This document shows, piece by piece, positions 1 to 12,298 of a DNA stretch of 64,000 nucleotides (positions are counted from its first letter, which is position 1; every line of letters starts with the position of its first letter). This stretch comes from Tetradesmus obliquus (lineage: Eukaryota > Chlorophyta > Chlorophyceae > Sphaeropleales > Scenedesmaceae), in NCBI GenBank assembly GCA_030272155.1, contig CP126194.1, positions 1,240,001 through 1,304,000 on the forward strand. Reading direction: 5' to 3'. The position numbers and the translations under genes are program-made. A model generated the notes under the pieces. That model made no database searches, was not told the origin of the DNA, and saw nothing but the letters and a program-made list of their open reading frames with translations.

Positions 1-464
1 ACATAGGTTTGCTGTGCTGTCCAGCTGCGCCCACCTGCACTTTGCGCCCCTCTGGCACTACGCCACAATGGTCACAGGCATCCTTGCACAGCGCTGCCCC
101 GCCAGCCACACCTGCAGATGTTGCTGCTGCTGCTGTAGTGCTGCTGCTGGCGCTGCTGCCGCTCTTCTGCTGCGCCTTGGCAGTTCTGCTGCGCAGGTGG
201 TTCTGGTACCTGCAGCACACCGCAGTACAACAGAGCAGAAGCCGCCCACATCCATGCACACACGGCACGTACCAGCATTGAGATCATCCTGTACTGCATC
301 AGCACAAAAAGCACCAGCGACACAGCCGTCGCAACTGAGCAACAGGTGCCTGGCATTGGCACGTGCATTGCGTGCAGATAGAAGCACTCCCCACACAGCT
401 GCAGTACAGGCTGCTGCATTTGCCACCAGCCTCCAACCCTGCATGCAAACAAACCTCTGCTTAC

Positions 465-1600
465 TTGTCCACGTGCTGCTTCAGCAGGGCCGTCACCGCT
501 GACTGTGTCGCCGCGCTGGGCCGCTGTGCGTTTGGTATGATGGGCTTTAGCGCAGCATCTAGTGGGCTGTTGCCTGCCACATCCAGCAGCAGCGGGTTCG
601 CGCCGCCCTCCAGCAGCAGCCGCAGCACTTCTATGTAGCCGTACCTGCAGTGCACAACGGCGCACAAAGGTATGTGTGTGAAGCAATGCCGCTGTATGTG
701 TGTGAGCTTGTTGTGTCGGGAGAAAAGACTAATAAGAGGGAGGTGACTAGACATCAGCTGAAGACGAGAATCCACGCAGTACGCGCTGCTTTCAAAACAG
801 CCAGATGGCAGAGTGCAACTTTGCAAAGGATTGATCACATGCTTTATTAGACTGGCAACGGGTAAATTTGGCCATGTTCCACCAAGAGCAGTGTCAGACA
901 CTTCAGTAGCTGAGCACTGCCAGGGCGCTGATAGCACAGCACACCTATTATGCTGGCAGTTGATAGTCACGAATGAGGAGTGTAGTCAAACCTCCTACCT
1001 TGCTGCAATGTGCACGCCAGTCTCTCTGCTGTGGGCCGACTGCTCGTTGGGGTCAGCACCTGCTCACAAACAAAGCGTCAACGGTCATATTTGTGGCAGC
1101 GCTGCATATTATAAGCACTCGCACTGTGCAGATTCACCTATTGGGAGTTACTACTCCTTTACATGGCTGCTTCAGCATGAGAGTTGCGCAGGCATGGCAG
1201 CATCAACAGCGCTGGAAGCGCTACTGGTCCGACTAGAGGAGTCCTCTACCACATCTGACAGCAGGTTGCAAGCTAGCCGCGCACCATGCTTCAGCAGCAC
1301 TCGCACACGTGCAGGCCCGTTGCTAAGAGCCGCCATGACCAGAGCTGTAGCGCCGCTCATCGATTTCGCCTCCAGGTTGCATGGCTTGCCCTTGCTCTTT
1401 GCTGCCTTGAGCAATTTGTCTAGCTCAGCTGCCTACTTCTCATCCTTGTCCTTCTCAGCGGTAGGTGAGTCGTGGCAGCACAGTTCAAGCATTTTATCCT
1501 CCTCTGCGGACACCTTGGAGCCCTTTCCAGGCTGCAACATGCCTTCCAGGAACTGCATCATACCCATAGCATCCATCCGCTGCAGCTCGTCCATGTTCAT
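465..1600 (-). CDS. Ankyrin-repeat protein, partial gene model
   Basis: The minus strand has an ATG at 1600 opening a Met-rich segment (MNMDELQRMDAMGMMQF), followed by ankyrin-type helices near 1400-1260 (ATALVMAALSNG, VRVLLKHGARL) and 644-465 (YGYIEVLRLLLEGGANPLLL). Ankyrin repeats are protein-binding scaffolds, so no reaction can be assigned. A likely exon is 465-644: its acceptor follows TGCAG and its donor reads GTAAGC, so the gene probably continues left, perhaps beyond the window. In the frame of the ATG a TAG lies at 1433-1435. It is best explained as the end of a ~78-bp intron (donor GTGTCC after Lys29, acceptor TAG, both phase 0). The exons between 1250 and 644 are not resolved. A pseudogene remains possible. 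Confidence 0.5.
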
Positions 1601-1700
1601 GATGCACTGCTGTTGATAAAGAGACGGAGATATACTTGAATGTGTTCAGGATGACGATGGGTCCGCAGATCGCGGGATCGCCCCTTTCGCACAACGCAGC

Positions 1701-3387
1701 ACCGCATTAGTGACACCTGCGTATGCCTCGCGAAAGCACAAGATTTGTTTGATCACGACATATATGTTGCATTACATCAGCATTACTCAGCACACGTGAA
1801 CTTGTTCTTTGATGACCCTGGTGTCACTTTTTCAAACCATTTTGCATGACAGCTCCCGCCACAGCCCCAGTGCCGGCTTCATGCCGCAGCGAGCTTGGAA
1901 ACCGGGTCACAGAATTGGTAGTAGTAGCAACGTATATTTTTGAATGGTCATTTGGACGGCAAAGAAGGTGACCCAGTACGCCAACTCAGGGGCAGGCGCC
2001 CAGATCTTGTAAGAAGACAATTTCTAGCCAGGGTCTTGTCACAGGACACAAGTAGTAACAGCACGTATGCATACGGTGACTCCCAAAACCATTATAAATG
2101 CATCGTTACACACCTTCGAGCATTGCTGGACCAGGAGATCCCCTGCCCGACGTCTCCTGACGGTCTGCGCTGATCAGATCTGGGATGGCTGCTGCTACCG
2201 TAGCATATGTGACATATGTAGCATGCACGGCACTAGCACTCACATTTTGGAAGTCACACAAGTAACCTCGCATGTTGGGCAGCCAATGACAGGCATTTTG
2301 GCACAGAGTAAGCAACCTGACCGCACCAATCCAGAAAGATAGAAACTGCAAATCTCATTCTGGAAAACGCCACACATAAGATTCAATCTTATGCAAGTTG
2401 CATGAAGGCGCCTGGCGGCGTTCATCGATCAAGTGCACCAGGTGTGCAGCAGCACCAGGTGGGCAGCAGAACTTTGCTCAGTCTAGTTGTGAGGTACACA
2501 GACACAGGCCCAGGGTGCCTTGACAGCCAGGCACAGCTATGACAGCAAGCACTGCCGGGCCAGGTGCACCAATTGCAACTGCGCAGTGCATGCACCGTCC
2601 TCACTAAACTACTGGCCTCGCAGAACAAAGTGCTGCAGCCTCTGCTGCATCTCTACTGCTGCGGCAGGCTGGGAGGACACAACAGCAAGGTAGATCAGCT
2701 GGACCGCACCGCTCTGACATGAGCCATGGGATGATGGAGGACTGCTGCAGCACTGCCCATCAATGTATGAAAACGCCAGCAGCCAAGCTGCGGCAACAAT
2801 GCCAGCACGTATTCCTTGACAGCAGTGCTCCCCCGCCCTGTACAGTTGTTGCCATCCTAAGCAGCTTAAGATGCCTTTTCAACACACTTCAGTGAAGCTT
2901 CGAAACACTTCAGTAAAGCTACAAAACACAGCAGTACACATAGAGGTCCACCAAACCACCCAAGCACATCAGTCAACTGCAACATCAAAACTACAGCACA
3001 GAGATTGCACAATATTGCAGCGCAACCAGGCAAGGGCTTGATGTCATCGATTTTACTACCTCTCAGCTGAATCGGGAGAGCAAACCAACAGCGAATGTGG
3101 CAATCATTGGAAATCAACACCACACGCAGGCACGCTGTGCAGAAGTCAGCCCTTTCACCCCCATATTAATTGGTACAAACTTGCATGTACAAATTACTTG
3201 TACGCACATGCCAACGACCTGGCTCCAAATGGAAGTGATCGTACACACAAATCGCCTAGGGCGCGTTGATGCATGGCATCCAGATAAAAGATGAACATTA
3301 CTCACACAGCTGGGCAGAGTGGGCTGCTCCGACATGCACAACACACTTTCTGCGTGCAGTAGCCTGACCTGCCGTGGCATGTGGCTT
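1701..3387. other. Intergenic, no gene seen
   Basis: Only short, low-complexity open frames occur here. None shows a recognisable motif or a consistent exon structure. It lies between the 5' end of the ankyrin gene and the 3' end of the BTB gene. Confidence 0.5.
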
Positions 3388-3407
3388 TTACAAATACTTG
3401 TGGGTGC

Positions 3408-5813
3408 TCACTCAAGGGTACTGATCACACACCTGATGTGCAGGCGGCCGTCAGCACCCACCACCCTGCGAGCTTGCAGCGCCTGCTCAACCTCCTGCCA
3501 CTGAGTGACGTCACCATCGAACATGAGTGCCCCATTACCCCATCCGCTGCCGCATTCGGTAACCTTGGTAAAGCTGTGGCTTGCCCCTGTCCTGTCAGTG
3601 CCAGGCTGCATCAGGAGCAGCTCACAGGCGCAAATGCACAGCTCGTCAGCACCCCACTCATCTGCACTTTTATCTGCGATTTCGCCTTCACTCTCGCTTT
3701 CACTTTCGCCCTCACTCCTGCCTTCACTCCCGCCTTCACTGCCACCTGCACCTTTGCGTTCTCTCCCGCCTTCGCTTTCATTTGCAATCTTGCCTGCGGC
3801 TGTGCCTGCTGCCGCGCTTGCACTACCAGCCTCTGCAGCAGCTTGCCCTGCACCAGGTGTTGACTGCGCCAGCGCATCACGGAGAGACAGGTACACCCCT
3901 ACTTCGATGGCCTTGGCAATGCTAGCTGGCTCTGCAGTAGCTTCACTAATCTCCTGGCGGTCAGCGGCGCCGACCTCGACTGTAACGCGGCAGCTGCGGC
4001 CTTGCCAATGGTATGATTCGCTGATTACTGGAAATGAGTGAGTGCGCTGCTGCAGGTGCTGCTGCACCAGCTGCTTGATGTCATCCAGCGGCACATGCCA
4101 ATCAATCACCAGCTGATCCATCGCTGATGATGGCCGCTGCTGCTTGAACCAGTCAGGATAGCGCTTCTGTACAGCATGCTCGGCTGTGTCCTGCACAATT
4201 AGCTTGCCGATGCTGCTGCAGAGGGCTGCATACTGCAGCGGGAACCTGCCGACTGCGCGCACCAGCTGCTGCTGCTGCAGCAGCACCGTGGTGATGTACA
4301 GCTGGCTGCAGTGCGACATATGCACGAGGCTCGCCTGCATGCGAACAGTGCAGCAAACGGTTTCATTGATCTGCTGACAACAGCACCACAGAGCATTGTT
4401 GCAAAGCCTGCAACCTGAACACCAGGTGGTGTTGGACAACAGGAAGCAAGCTTCGTTGTTTGAACTGATCACGCACTGTGCTGGCTAGAACATGTGTAAT
4501 CATGCACAGCTGGGCAGTCAAGGCGGACTGACTCTATGGTGCGCTGCTCATGCACGATATCTCTGCTGCGTAGTCAGTTGTTGTCGCCCACAGTGCCAGT
4601 GCACATAACGCAAACCATCCTCTACTTCTGGTGGTGGCCTTGCATTGCACTTTGCAAATGTCTTTGCTTGACACCAAATGTAACAAGCATTCTTAGCTTA
4701 CACCCTCACCACCACTCAACAGCATCATACATGCAGTGCGCGGCTAGGGCTTTGGATCGGGATGTGACCATGGACATGCATTTGTTACGAACGCAGAACA
4801 CACTTCAGCTGGGACTCACCAGCTGCAGCAGCTGTTGGTCAGTGACGCCACCCGTCTGCGCCTGTGCCCATGCCAGCACCGCATGTGCTGCTGTGTTCTC
4901 CGATGCCACGCGTGTGCGCTCATCCCGCAGCAGCTGCTGCATTGCTGCGTGCGGCAGGGCCTTGAGCTGCTGCTGCTTCTGGCCCTGCCGATCCGCAAAG
5001 ACCAGCTCCAGATCACCCAGCTCTTGCTGCAGCTTGTCTGCGACAGCTGCATGCACTGGTCCCAGGGCTGGATTCTCTGCATATGCTGCAGGCAGGCTGT
5101 ACACTTCTGTCACTGCATCCCATGGCAGCTGCTCTGCAGGAATGCTGATGTAGGTCCTTGACGCTGCTGCCATCACTGTTGGCACGTGATACTTGTCAGC
5201 GAGGAGCAGCAGCTGCAGCAGGGTGTGTGGATCGCTGCCTGATAGCTCTGGCTGCTGCTCGTACATGCAGCGCAGCAGCTGCCGGCCGACCTCCAGCTGT
5301 CCAACAGGCACATCCAGGTGCACGATTGGAAGTTTGGAGGACTTGCTGCGCTCCATTTGCATTTCAGCAGCAGAGCCGACAATCTGCAGGGCAACAGTCA
5401 ACAGATATAATTACAATGCAGCTCGCAATGATGGGCATCAGTTTGATTGCGGAGCTGCTGCTGCACAAGGTGAGCAGTTGGCAGATACAGTACAGGAAGG
5501 CTGATCACAGCACTTTGCGCAATCCTGGTGCTGCCAAGGTGTTTCCCGCTTGTGTGACATGCACTGAAGTCAACTTTAAGTGTGTTAGGCCTCACCTGAG
5601 CTTCAAGCACAGTGCTTGCACCACACAGCACCAGCTTATGCCCGGGCAGCGCCAGCTGCCCCGTACGGCCCCGCTTGCGACAGTAGTAAGTAGGCAACGC
5701 AAATGCGTTGCCTACTTACTACTGCGACTGCCATTAGCGATCTGTTCTTCACGTATTACGACCTCCACATCTGCAAGCTCTGGCTTGCCCCAGTAGCTGA
5801 TGATCCCCGCCAT
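3408..5813 (-). CDS. BTB/POZ-BACK domain protein
   Basis: The model starts at the ATG at 5813 (MAGIISYWGKPELADVEVVI), a typical BTB opening strand. The BTB core continues in 5596-5697 (LPGHKLVLCGAS). Exon 4819-5383, after acceptor CTGCAG, holds the end of the BTB fold and a BACK-like helical region (DLELVFADRQ, HAVLAWAQAQTGG). Exon 3408-4334 carries the C-terminal part, with an acidic Ser/Glu/Gly-rich linker. BTB-BACK proteins usually act as dimeric adaptors for cullin-3 ubiquitin ligases; that role is inferred from the family. The stop is TGA at 3408-3410 unless a further intron starts at GTGTGT (3432), and a TGTAA-type poly(A) signal follows at 3388-3392. A 44-nt hairpin at 5681-5724 breaks the frame between the first two coding segments, and I found no GT-AG intron of the right phase there. 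The gene may be damaged, unusually spliced or misassembled. Confidence 0.7.
5681..5724. repeat. Perfect 21-bp inverted repeat inside the BTB exon
   Basis: Two 21-nt arms (CAGTAGTAAGTAGGCAACGCA on the coding strand and its exact complement) are separated by 2 nt. The hairpin contains GTAAGT and a TAG in the reading frame. It sits exactly between the first BTB segment and the LPGHKLVLCGAS segment. Confidence 0.95.
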
Positions 5814-6160
5814 CTTGCCTCAGCACCGTGCCGTGTCGTGCTAGCCGCACTCAGAGCGATGATGACTGTGTAGCACTCCGGCTTGTTGAACGCTCATTAC
5901 ACCATAGATACACGGGCTGGTGCTGCGGTGGGGCGAAACTGGTGGGGTAGGGTTCTGCAAGGTGCAGATTCAAAGGCTGCAGTGGCGCCCAATCTCACGT
6001 CTAACTCAATTAAGTTTGATACTGGGCTTTAACTCTCAATGGCACGTCTCAAAGCGCTGCTGGGCTTCTGAGTGCAGCAGTTACACAAGCCCATCACCTT
6101 GGACCGTGTTACTCCAACATATAAGCAGCTAACAGGGGCCAGGGGCAGCAGCACTCGCTT

Positions 6161-7992
6161 CTACTGCTGATCACTTTGAAAGGCGTCCGAGAACAGCACT
6201 GCTGCAGACAGCAGTGCCATTGCTGCCGTCTCCGTCCTTAGCCTGTTGCTCCCCAGGCCAACAGGCAGAACCCCGGCATCTGCCAAGCCCTGAACCTCAG
6301 CAGGTGTGAAATCTCCCTCCGGGCCCACTAACAGGTAGCAGCGCTGCCCCTGCCTGCATCCAAGGGAACACGGATGACACAGTGGTGAATGACTGTTTAG
6401 ACTGTTGCACATGGCTAACAGTGCGGACAACTGGCATATGGCGGTAGCCGCAACTTGCTTGAAGCTGCAGAGGTGGGTGCGCTGCAAAGGTTGGCAGTCG
6501 AACCAGTGCTGCACTCTGGCAGCTTATGCGAAAGTCCACAAAGCCATCTGCTTTACATGCTAAAACACTCTGAAAACTCCATGTTAAAAGCAAGTCCAAG
6601 GCAACAAACCCAACACTCACCATAAATTGCTAGCCGGGCTCTCTGCCACGTGCTGCTGCAGACCTGCCTGTTGCAGCGCCTGCAGCACAGGCGGCCCCCC
6701 TGCAGTGGCCACCAGGCTGACAGGGGCCTGCTGCAGCTGCGGCAGCAGCTCACTGAGCTGTGTCACCGGCAGCAGCTGCAGCCCATGTGCACGCAAGCTC
6801 TGCTTTGTTGCTGCCAGTGCTAGCCGCTGCAGCCTGCTGGGCTGGAAGTCATCACCATCTGCTACAGCTGCTGCTGCTGCTTGCTTGCTGCCTTTGCTGC
6901 TGAGCGACTTGAACTTCGACTTGGTGGTGCCTGTCTGGCTGCGCTCTGTGACCAGCGGCAGCAGGGCGTATGCGCCTAGCTCTGTGGCCTTCTCTATGAG
7001 CCAGTCAGTGCGGCCTCCTTTGAGGGTGAGGCAGGCTGCTGCCACAACCCACTGCGGACCCTGCCAGGGCACTGCTGCTGGCGCTGATGTGGCAATGACC
7101 TGGATTGGGCGGGCAAGTGGTGTTGCAGTCGGCAGTTTCCAAGCAGATTGGACCAAACCCGGGCAGGCAGAGTCAGCACAGAGTGTAGGTTGCTCTAGGA
7201 CATGCTGGCGGGCTGCTGGTCAGCTGTGCAGGTGCAGCAGATCTGCGCAAGCGTGTCTGCTGCTGGATGATGCAGTGCAGTGCTGCCAGGCGCTGCACCT
7301 CGGTGCTGTGACTGAAATGTCCTTGCTGCAGCCATGTCTGACATACAACCCCGTTCAGCGGCAACTGCACCCTGCTTGAGCACGTGACTGCTCACCGTGG
7401 CTGAGCTCCTGTCGGTGTATGCCACCTCACACTGCACCAGGTTGCCCTTGCCATCACACAGCTCTACTGCGTCGCCTTGCTTTAGGCGCAGCACTTTTAC
7501 TGCATGGCGGGCCTCCTCCGGCTCCAGCTGCACTGCTGCCCCAATGGATGTGGGCAGCTGTGGGGCATAGAAGCGTGGCAACTGCTTTTCAGATGTCTGC
7601 TGTTGCTGTAGTTGTGCTGTTGCTGCGCCAGGGCTGGCTGCAGCTGCCTGCAGTGCGTGTATTGGCAACCGCAGGCATCCATGATGAGGCAGCTCTGCCG
7701 AAGGAGCAAGCGTATACTTTTCCAATGCACATCTCACACTGCAAGTGCCGACAGACGCACGAAAGCAAGCATGTGCACAGAAAGTCACCTGGTGTGGGGC
7801 AAAGTGCCGGCAGCGCACTGTCTGCTTGCTGTGCTGCTGCTGCTGTAGCAGCCATGTTGAACTGCCCGCTGGAACCAAGAAACCTTGTCTGACAGCCGGA
7901 GCGTTTATCCAGGTATTGGAGAGCATGTGGGACCGCGCAAGGGCAGCACATGCTGCGACCCTAGCGCTGCTGCTGCAGCAAAGGGTCCTCAT
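6161..7992 (-). CDS. rsmE: RsmE-type rRNA (uracil-N3)-methyltransferase
   Basis: This is a homologue of RsmE, the SPOUT-fold enzyme that N3-methylates U1498 of bacterial 16S rRNA using S-adenosylmethionine. The N-terminal PUA-like domain reads LPRFYAPQLP and EEARHAVKVLRLKQGD (7370-7600). The SPOUT domain shows KGGRTDWLIEKATELGA and LLVGPEGDFTPAEV, and ends with RLRTETAAMALLSAAVLF. The start at 7992 gives a Ser/Ala/Arg-rich leader (MRTLCCSSSARVAACAALAR) that looks like an organelle transit peptide, so plastid or mitochondrial rRNA is the probable substrate. Exons: 7371-7992, 6621-7099 and 6161-6353. The last junction (donor GTGAGT, codon TG|G) is consistent; the junction of the first two is not settled in phase. 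The stop is TAG at 6161-6163, and TGTAA follows about 80 nt downstream (6081-6085). Confidence 0.85.
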
Positions 7993-8474
7993 GATGCTGT
8001 ATGGCTGAGACCTGCTTGAGGCCAACGAGACAGTAGTGGGGAAAAAAACGTTAACGTGTGATTGAACGCCCATTGAAAGCCATGTGACCGCAGCCAAAAT
8101 GCCAAGTTGTCACTTCATTCAAACGGCATGGCACGCTCCGACACCCAACGCCAGTGGCTTTGGTTTCTCCAAGGAGTACTAGCATACTTCTGAGTTTCAA
8201 GTTAAAAGCTGTCACCTGGCTGGTCGTCGGGGCATGCTGATGGTGCAAAAATGCACAGCACGTTCGCAACGTTGCATTTCATACACCTTTACCGTCATCT
8301 ATTACCAAAGTAAAAAGTTTCCGACCGGTTCTCCATCGCCGAGCTGGCCTACTTGAGAACATTGTGGCCGTTGCGAACTGAGGTGCACTGTTTGAACACT
8401 TGGCCACGCTAGTCATAGTACGCAGTTATAGATAATTTTCGCAGCTACTCAGACGGCTACGGCTCCAGGGCAAA
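7993..8474. promoter_or_regulatory. Bidirectional promoter region
   Basis: The rsmE gene starts leftward at 7992 and the CENP-C-like gene starts rightward at 8475, so about 480 bp separate two divergent starts. No specific element was recognised. The call rests on gene arrangement alone. Confidence 0.45.
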
Positions 8475-11400
8475 ATGTGGGGCAGCAAGCGAGACCTGGT
8501 GCCAAGGAGACAGGGCACAGGACGGCAGACATCATACAGATTGTTTGCTGTAACAGCCAAGTAAGCTTCTGAAAGCTGGGGCAAGGATGTGGGCAGCCAG
8601 TGCTAGGTAGCAAGCGCGCTCACCGCTGTGCTGTGCTGTGTTGTGCTGCTGCTGCAGAGACTTCGACTTTCTGGGCGACTCAAGTGCTCCTGACACAAGT
8701 GATGCTGGTAGGCTTGGCGTTGATACTTGCAACACCTTATTCAGCTTTAGCACATCGGCTTTTGGCACTTGCATTCTCATGTCAAGTGACAATGCAGTGC
8801 TTTCACTGGCCTGTCACAGGCACACCATGCAGCATTGTGTTGGCACTGACACTTGTTCACAGTTTGAAACAGTGATTGCAAAGCCATTAGCAGTATGTGC
8901 ACCAGCAGCAGCTGCACCCTTCAATCATCCAGAACTGCGGCTGGTCTCTTCAACCACGCCCTCCTTGGTTTCTTTCACTCAGGTGCTGAGCAGGATGCGC
9001 AGCAGCAGCAGCAGCAACAACAGCAGGGCCATCTGTCTGAGCAAGCTGCGCTTGCAGCGGAGCAGCCAGCTGCAGCTGTCTTGCTGCCAACAGCAGCAGT
9101 TGCTGTAGCAGGCCCTGCTGAGGAGGTAGAAGAGCCGACAGTGCTTCCACCAGCACCTCCTGCAGCAGCTGGCCAGCAACAGGCACCATCGCCTGCAGCA
9201 GCTGCAGCAGCAGGTGTGGCATCTCCAATGCCATTGGATGCCTCAGCAGCACGCACTGCATGCGAAGCTCCTGAGCGGCTGCTGCCAGTGGCTCAGCGCC
9301 TGCTGTCTGGAATGCCGCGGCCTTGGCATGCACGCGGCAGTGGCAGGCCAACCAAGCGCTACAATTTTGCTGTCAACATTGCCCCGCTTGAGGAAGCCGA
9401 GCAGCAGTGGCATGCAGAAAAGGCGGCAGCTGCAGAGGCAGCGGCTGCACGTGCCAGGGCTGCAGCTGAGGCAGAAGCAGCGCGGATCAAGGCAGCAGAG
9501 GAGGCTGCTGCTAAGGCTGCAGCAGAGGCTGAGGCAGCAGCAAAGGCAGAAGCGGAGGCTGCTGCTAAGGCTGCAGCGGAGGCTGAAACAGCAGCAAAAG
9601 CGGAAGCAGATGCTGCAGCAGCAGAGCTTGCTGAGGCTGAGGCTGCGCTGGCTGAAGCGGAGGCAGCAGCTGCCGCAGAAGAAGCAGAAGCGCGCGCAGC
9701 AGAAGAGGAGGCAAGAGCTGCTGCTGAAGCAGAAGAAGCAGCAAGGGCAGCAGCAGAGGCAGAGGCGGCAGCTGCTGCAGCAGCAGCTGCAAAGACGCCT
9801 GCCGCAGGCAAGGCGCGCTCGACAGCAGCAGCGCCTGGCAGCGCCACTAGCATGGGCTCAGGCTGGTCACCAATCGAGGGTATCCCTGAGATGCACACGC
9901 GGCCGCGCCCGCGCCGCGCAGCAGCAGCTGCTGCTGCTGCCACACCTGCCGCCTCACTGGCATTTACTCCCATGGAGGGTGTGCCAGAGACTGCGCGTGG
10001 CTTCCGTCGCCAGGCGACAGGCAGCAAGGGCAGCTCTGCAGGTCGGCGTGCTGCTGCGTTCACGCCCATTGAGGGTGTGCCTGAGAAGGATGCAGTGTTT
10101 GCGCGCACGCCTGCGGGCAACTGGGCCTGGCAGGCGCAGCTGGCACAGCAGCTGGAGGCAGACCTGCAGGCAGCAGGCGAGGCAACGCCGCCGCCTGCAA
10201 GCCGCAGTGCAGCTGCTGCAGCTGGTGGTGTTGATGCTGCTGTGGGAGTGGGCGGCAGTCAGGGCGAGGACGAGGCCGGCGTCACTGCATCTGACATGGC
10301 TGACGCAATGCAGAATGTGGACAGCCTGGTGGCAGGTGAGGTGCTTTGGAGCACGGCGCAACGGCGAATAGAGGTTTGCCAGGGGAAATTGCCGTAGTTG
10401 GGGACCGTTGGGACCGATTGAATGTCCTTTTTTGCCACGACCGGTTGTTGTGGCTTGGAAGTGCAGTCATCAGCCGATTGGAATGTGTTGTTGTGGCGTA
10501 CAGTGCGCATGCCCTCCGCTGCATTATTTTGATGAGCCTGCATGCAATAGTCATGCAGTGGCACATGCGCTGCACCTCAAGCTGCTGCTGCTGCTGCTGC
10601 TGCGTACTTGCACTTCTGCCTTGAATCCTGTAAGTCAACTCAAACACATACTGTGGTTGCGCTGCAGGCATCACCAGCGCCAGCCCCAACACCCCACTCA
10701 CCAGTCAGCTGCAGGTGCACCTGCTGAGCGCAGCACGCACATCAGCAGCAGCAGCAGACCCAGCTGCCAAGCCAGCTGCAGCAACCAGCGTGTTCAGGGG
10801 AGAGGCGGCAAAGGCAGGCCACATGGACGTGGCCATTCAGTACAGCGCGCCACGCACACAGCAGCACACAGCTGCAGCGCCGCAGCGTGCCGCTACTGCT
10901 GCAGGTGCTGTGAGTGCACGAGTGGCGCTTGCGCCGCACACGGCAGCCTCTGCTGCAGCTGCAGCGGCCTCTTCTGCGGGTGAGCCGGCTGCGGACGCTG
11001 CAGCTGCAGCTGCTGCTGGTGACAACGAGGTGTGGGCGGATGATGACGGAGATGAGTATGCTGGAGCAGGTGGTGATTACGATGATGGCTTTGATGCTGA
11101 TGATGCGGACCGCATGGCAGCTGCAGCAGCAGCAGGGGCGGTGCCAAATGGAGCAGACAGCTCCCCAGCTGCTGCTGCAGCAGCGCGGTCAGCAGCAATG
11201 CGATCAGAGTGCCCCATCAGGCTCACGCCAGAGAGCCCTGGGGCGCGGCGCAGGACAGCAGCTGCACATGGTGACGCAGCAACGGAGGCAGCAGCTGAGC
11301 CTGACAGTGGCAACGAGGCAGCAGCAGCTGCAGGCAGGGGCCGGGCCAGCAAGCGCTCGTATGCGGCTGTTGCCACGCCACGGGAGGGCCGCGCAGCCAA

Positions 11401-12298
11401 GAGCAGGAAGAGCCTAGCAGGTGCGGCAGGGTCTGGTGGATGGCTGGTGGTACCTGTGGTTACTGCATCCGCCGCATGGGCAGGGAACAAATATCGTTAT
11501 GGTCAGGTGTGTAGTGAGGTGTGTATGCTTCTGTGCTGCTAGCAGCATGGTTCCTGGGGCATTTGCCATGATGAAGCTGCTTAGCTCTGCATAACTCCCT
11601 GGCACCTGGTGCCACTTATGAGTGCTCACTCTATACGTGCTGGCTGCTGCTGCTTGCACCACGCAAATGCGCACGCTGCTTGCGCCGTGCACAGGTGACG
11701 GGCTGCAGCTGGGCGCTGACGGCCGGCGCGTGTCCACGCGGCAGCGCCAGAAGCCGATGGAGTTCTGGCGCAACGAGCGCGTGGAGTATGCGCGCGACCA
11801 CAGGAGTGAGTGGCGGCACTGCATGCAGGCGTGCATGCCAGCACAGCGTGGACAGCCAGGCTGGCAGCTAGTGTCATGAAAGCTGTTGGCAGTCTGCTAG
11901 TGTGTGCTGGGTTGCTTGTGGTGGGGTCTTGCAGCTCTTCTCAATGAACTGAAGCGGTGTAAAGTTCATGTGGCCTGGGCAAGAACAGCAGCAGCTGTAG
12001 CCTTTACCAGAACTGCATTCTCTGGCATTGACGCGGTGTTGGCCTGCATCCTGCGCTGCATGCTGCAGGCCTGCCCACTGTGAAGACGCGGGTGGCTGTC
12101 ACGCCTGACCCAGCGTGGCCAGCACCCGACCCGCAGCACGACAGGAAGCGCAAGCAGCAGAAGCAGCTGGAGCAGGAGCAGCTGGAGCAGCAGCAGGAGC
12201 AGCTCGAGCAGGAGCAGCAGGCAGCAGCAGCTGCTAGCAGTGGTGGGTCGAAGAAGGGCAGGGGCAGGCCCGCGGGCAGCAAAAAGGGGAAGCATTGA
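8475..12298 (+). CDS. CENPC: CENP-C motif protein, probable inner-kinetochore CENP-C
   Basis: Six exons join in phase: 8475-8560, 8658-8707, 8983-10335, 10668-11420, 11695-11805 and 12069-12298. They give 860 residues ending in TGA. Residues 758-772 read RRVSTRQRQKPMEFW, matching the CENP-C motif (Arg-Arg, Ser, Arg, Pro, aromatic-Trp) that binds CENP-A nucleosomes. It is followed by NERVEYARDHRSLPTVK, like the tail of plant CENP-C. The end has an AT-hook-like GRGRPAGSKKG. Residues ~181-318 form an Ala/Glu-rich coiled coil. Three copies of [WF][ST]P[IM]EG[VI]PE lie near residues 338, 371 and 404. A strongly acidic patch (DDDGDEYAGAGGDYDD) precedes the motif. No cupin dimerisation domain is visible; from memory, plant CENP-C also ends near the motif. 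KNL2, which can carry a similar motif, is the alternative, but I see no SANTA domain. A possible TGTAA signal is at 13008. Confidence 0.7.

Noticed and set aside
1433..1435. In-frame TAG codons (here and at 47633) as a sign of a reassigned UAG codon
   Set aside because: rsmE ends on TAG exactly where the family ends. The TAG at 1433 fits a short intron, and the one at 47633 fits a point mutation in a dead element.
9359..10120. Alanine/serine-rich gene on the minus strand
   Set aside because: It is the antisense shadow of the CENP-C coiled coil, whose plus-strand exons join in phase.
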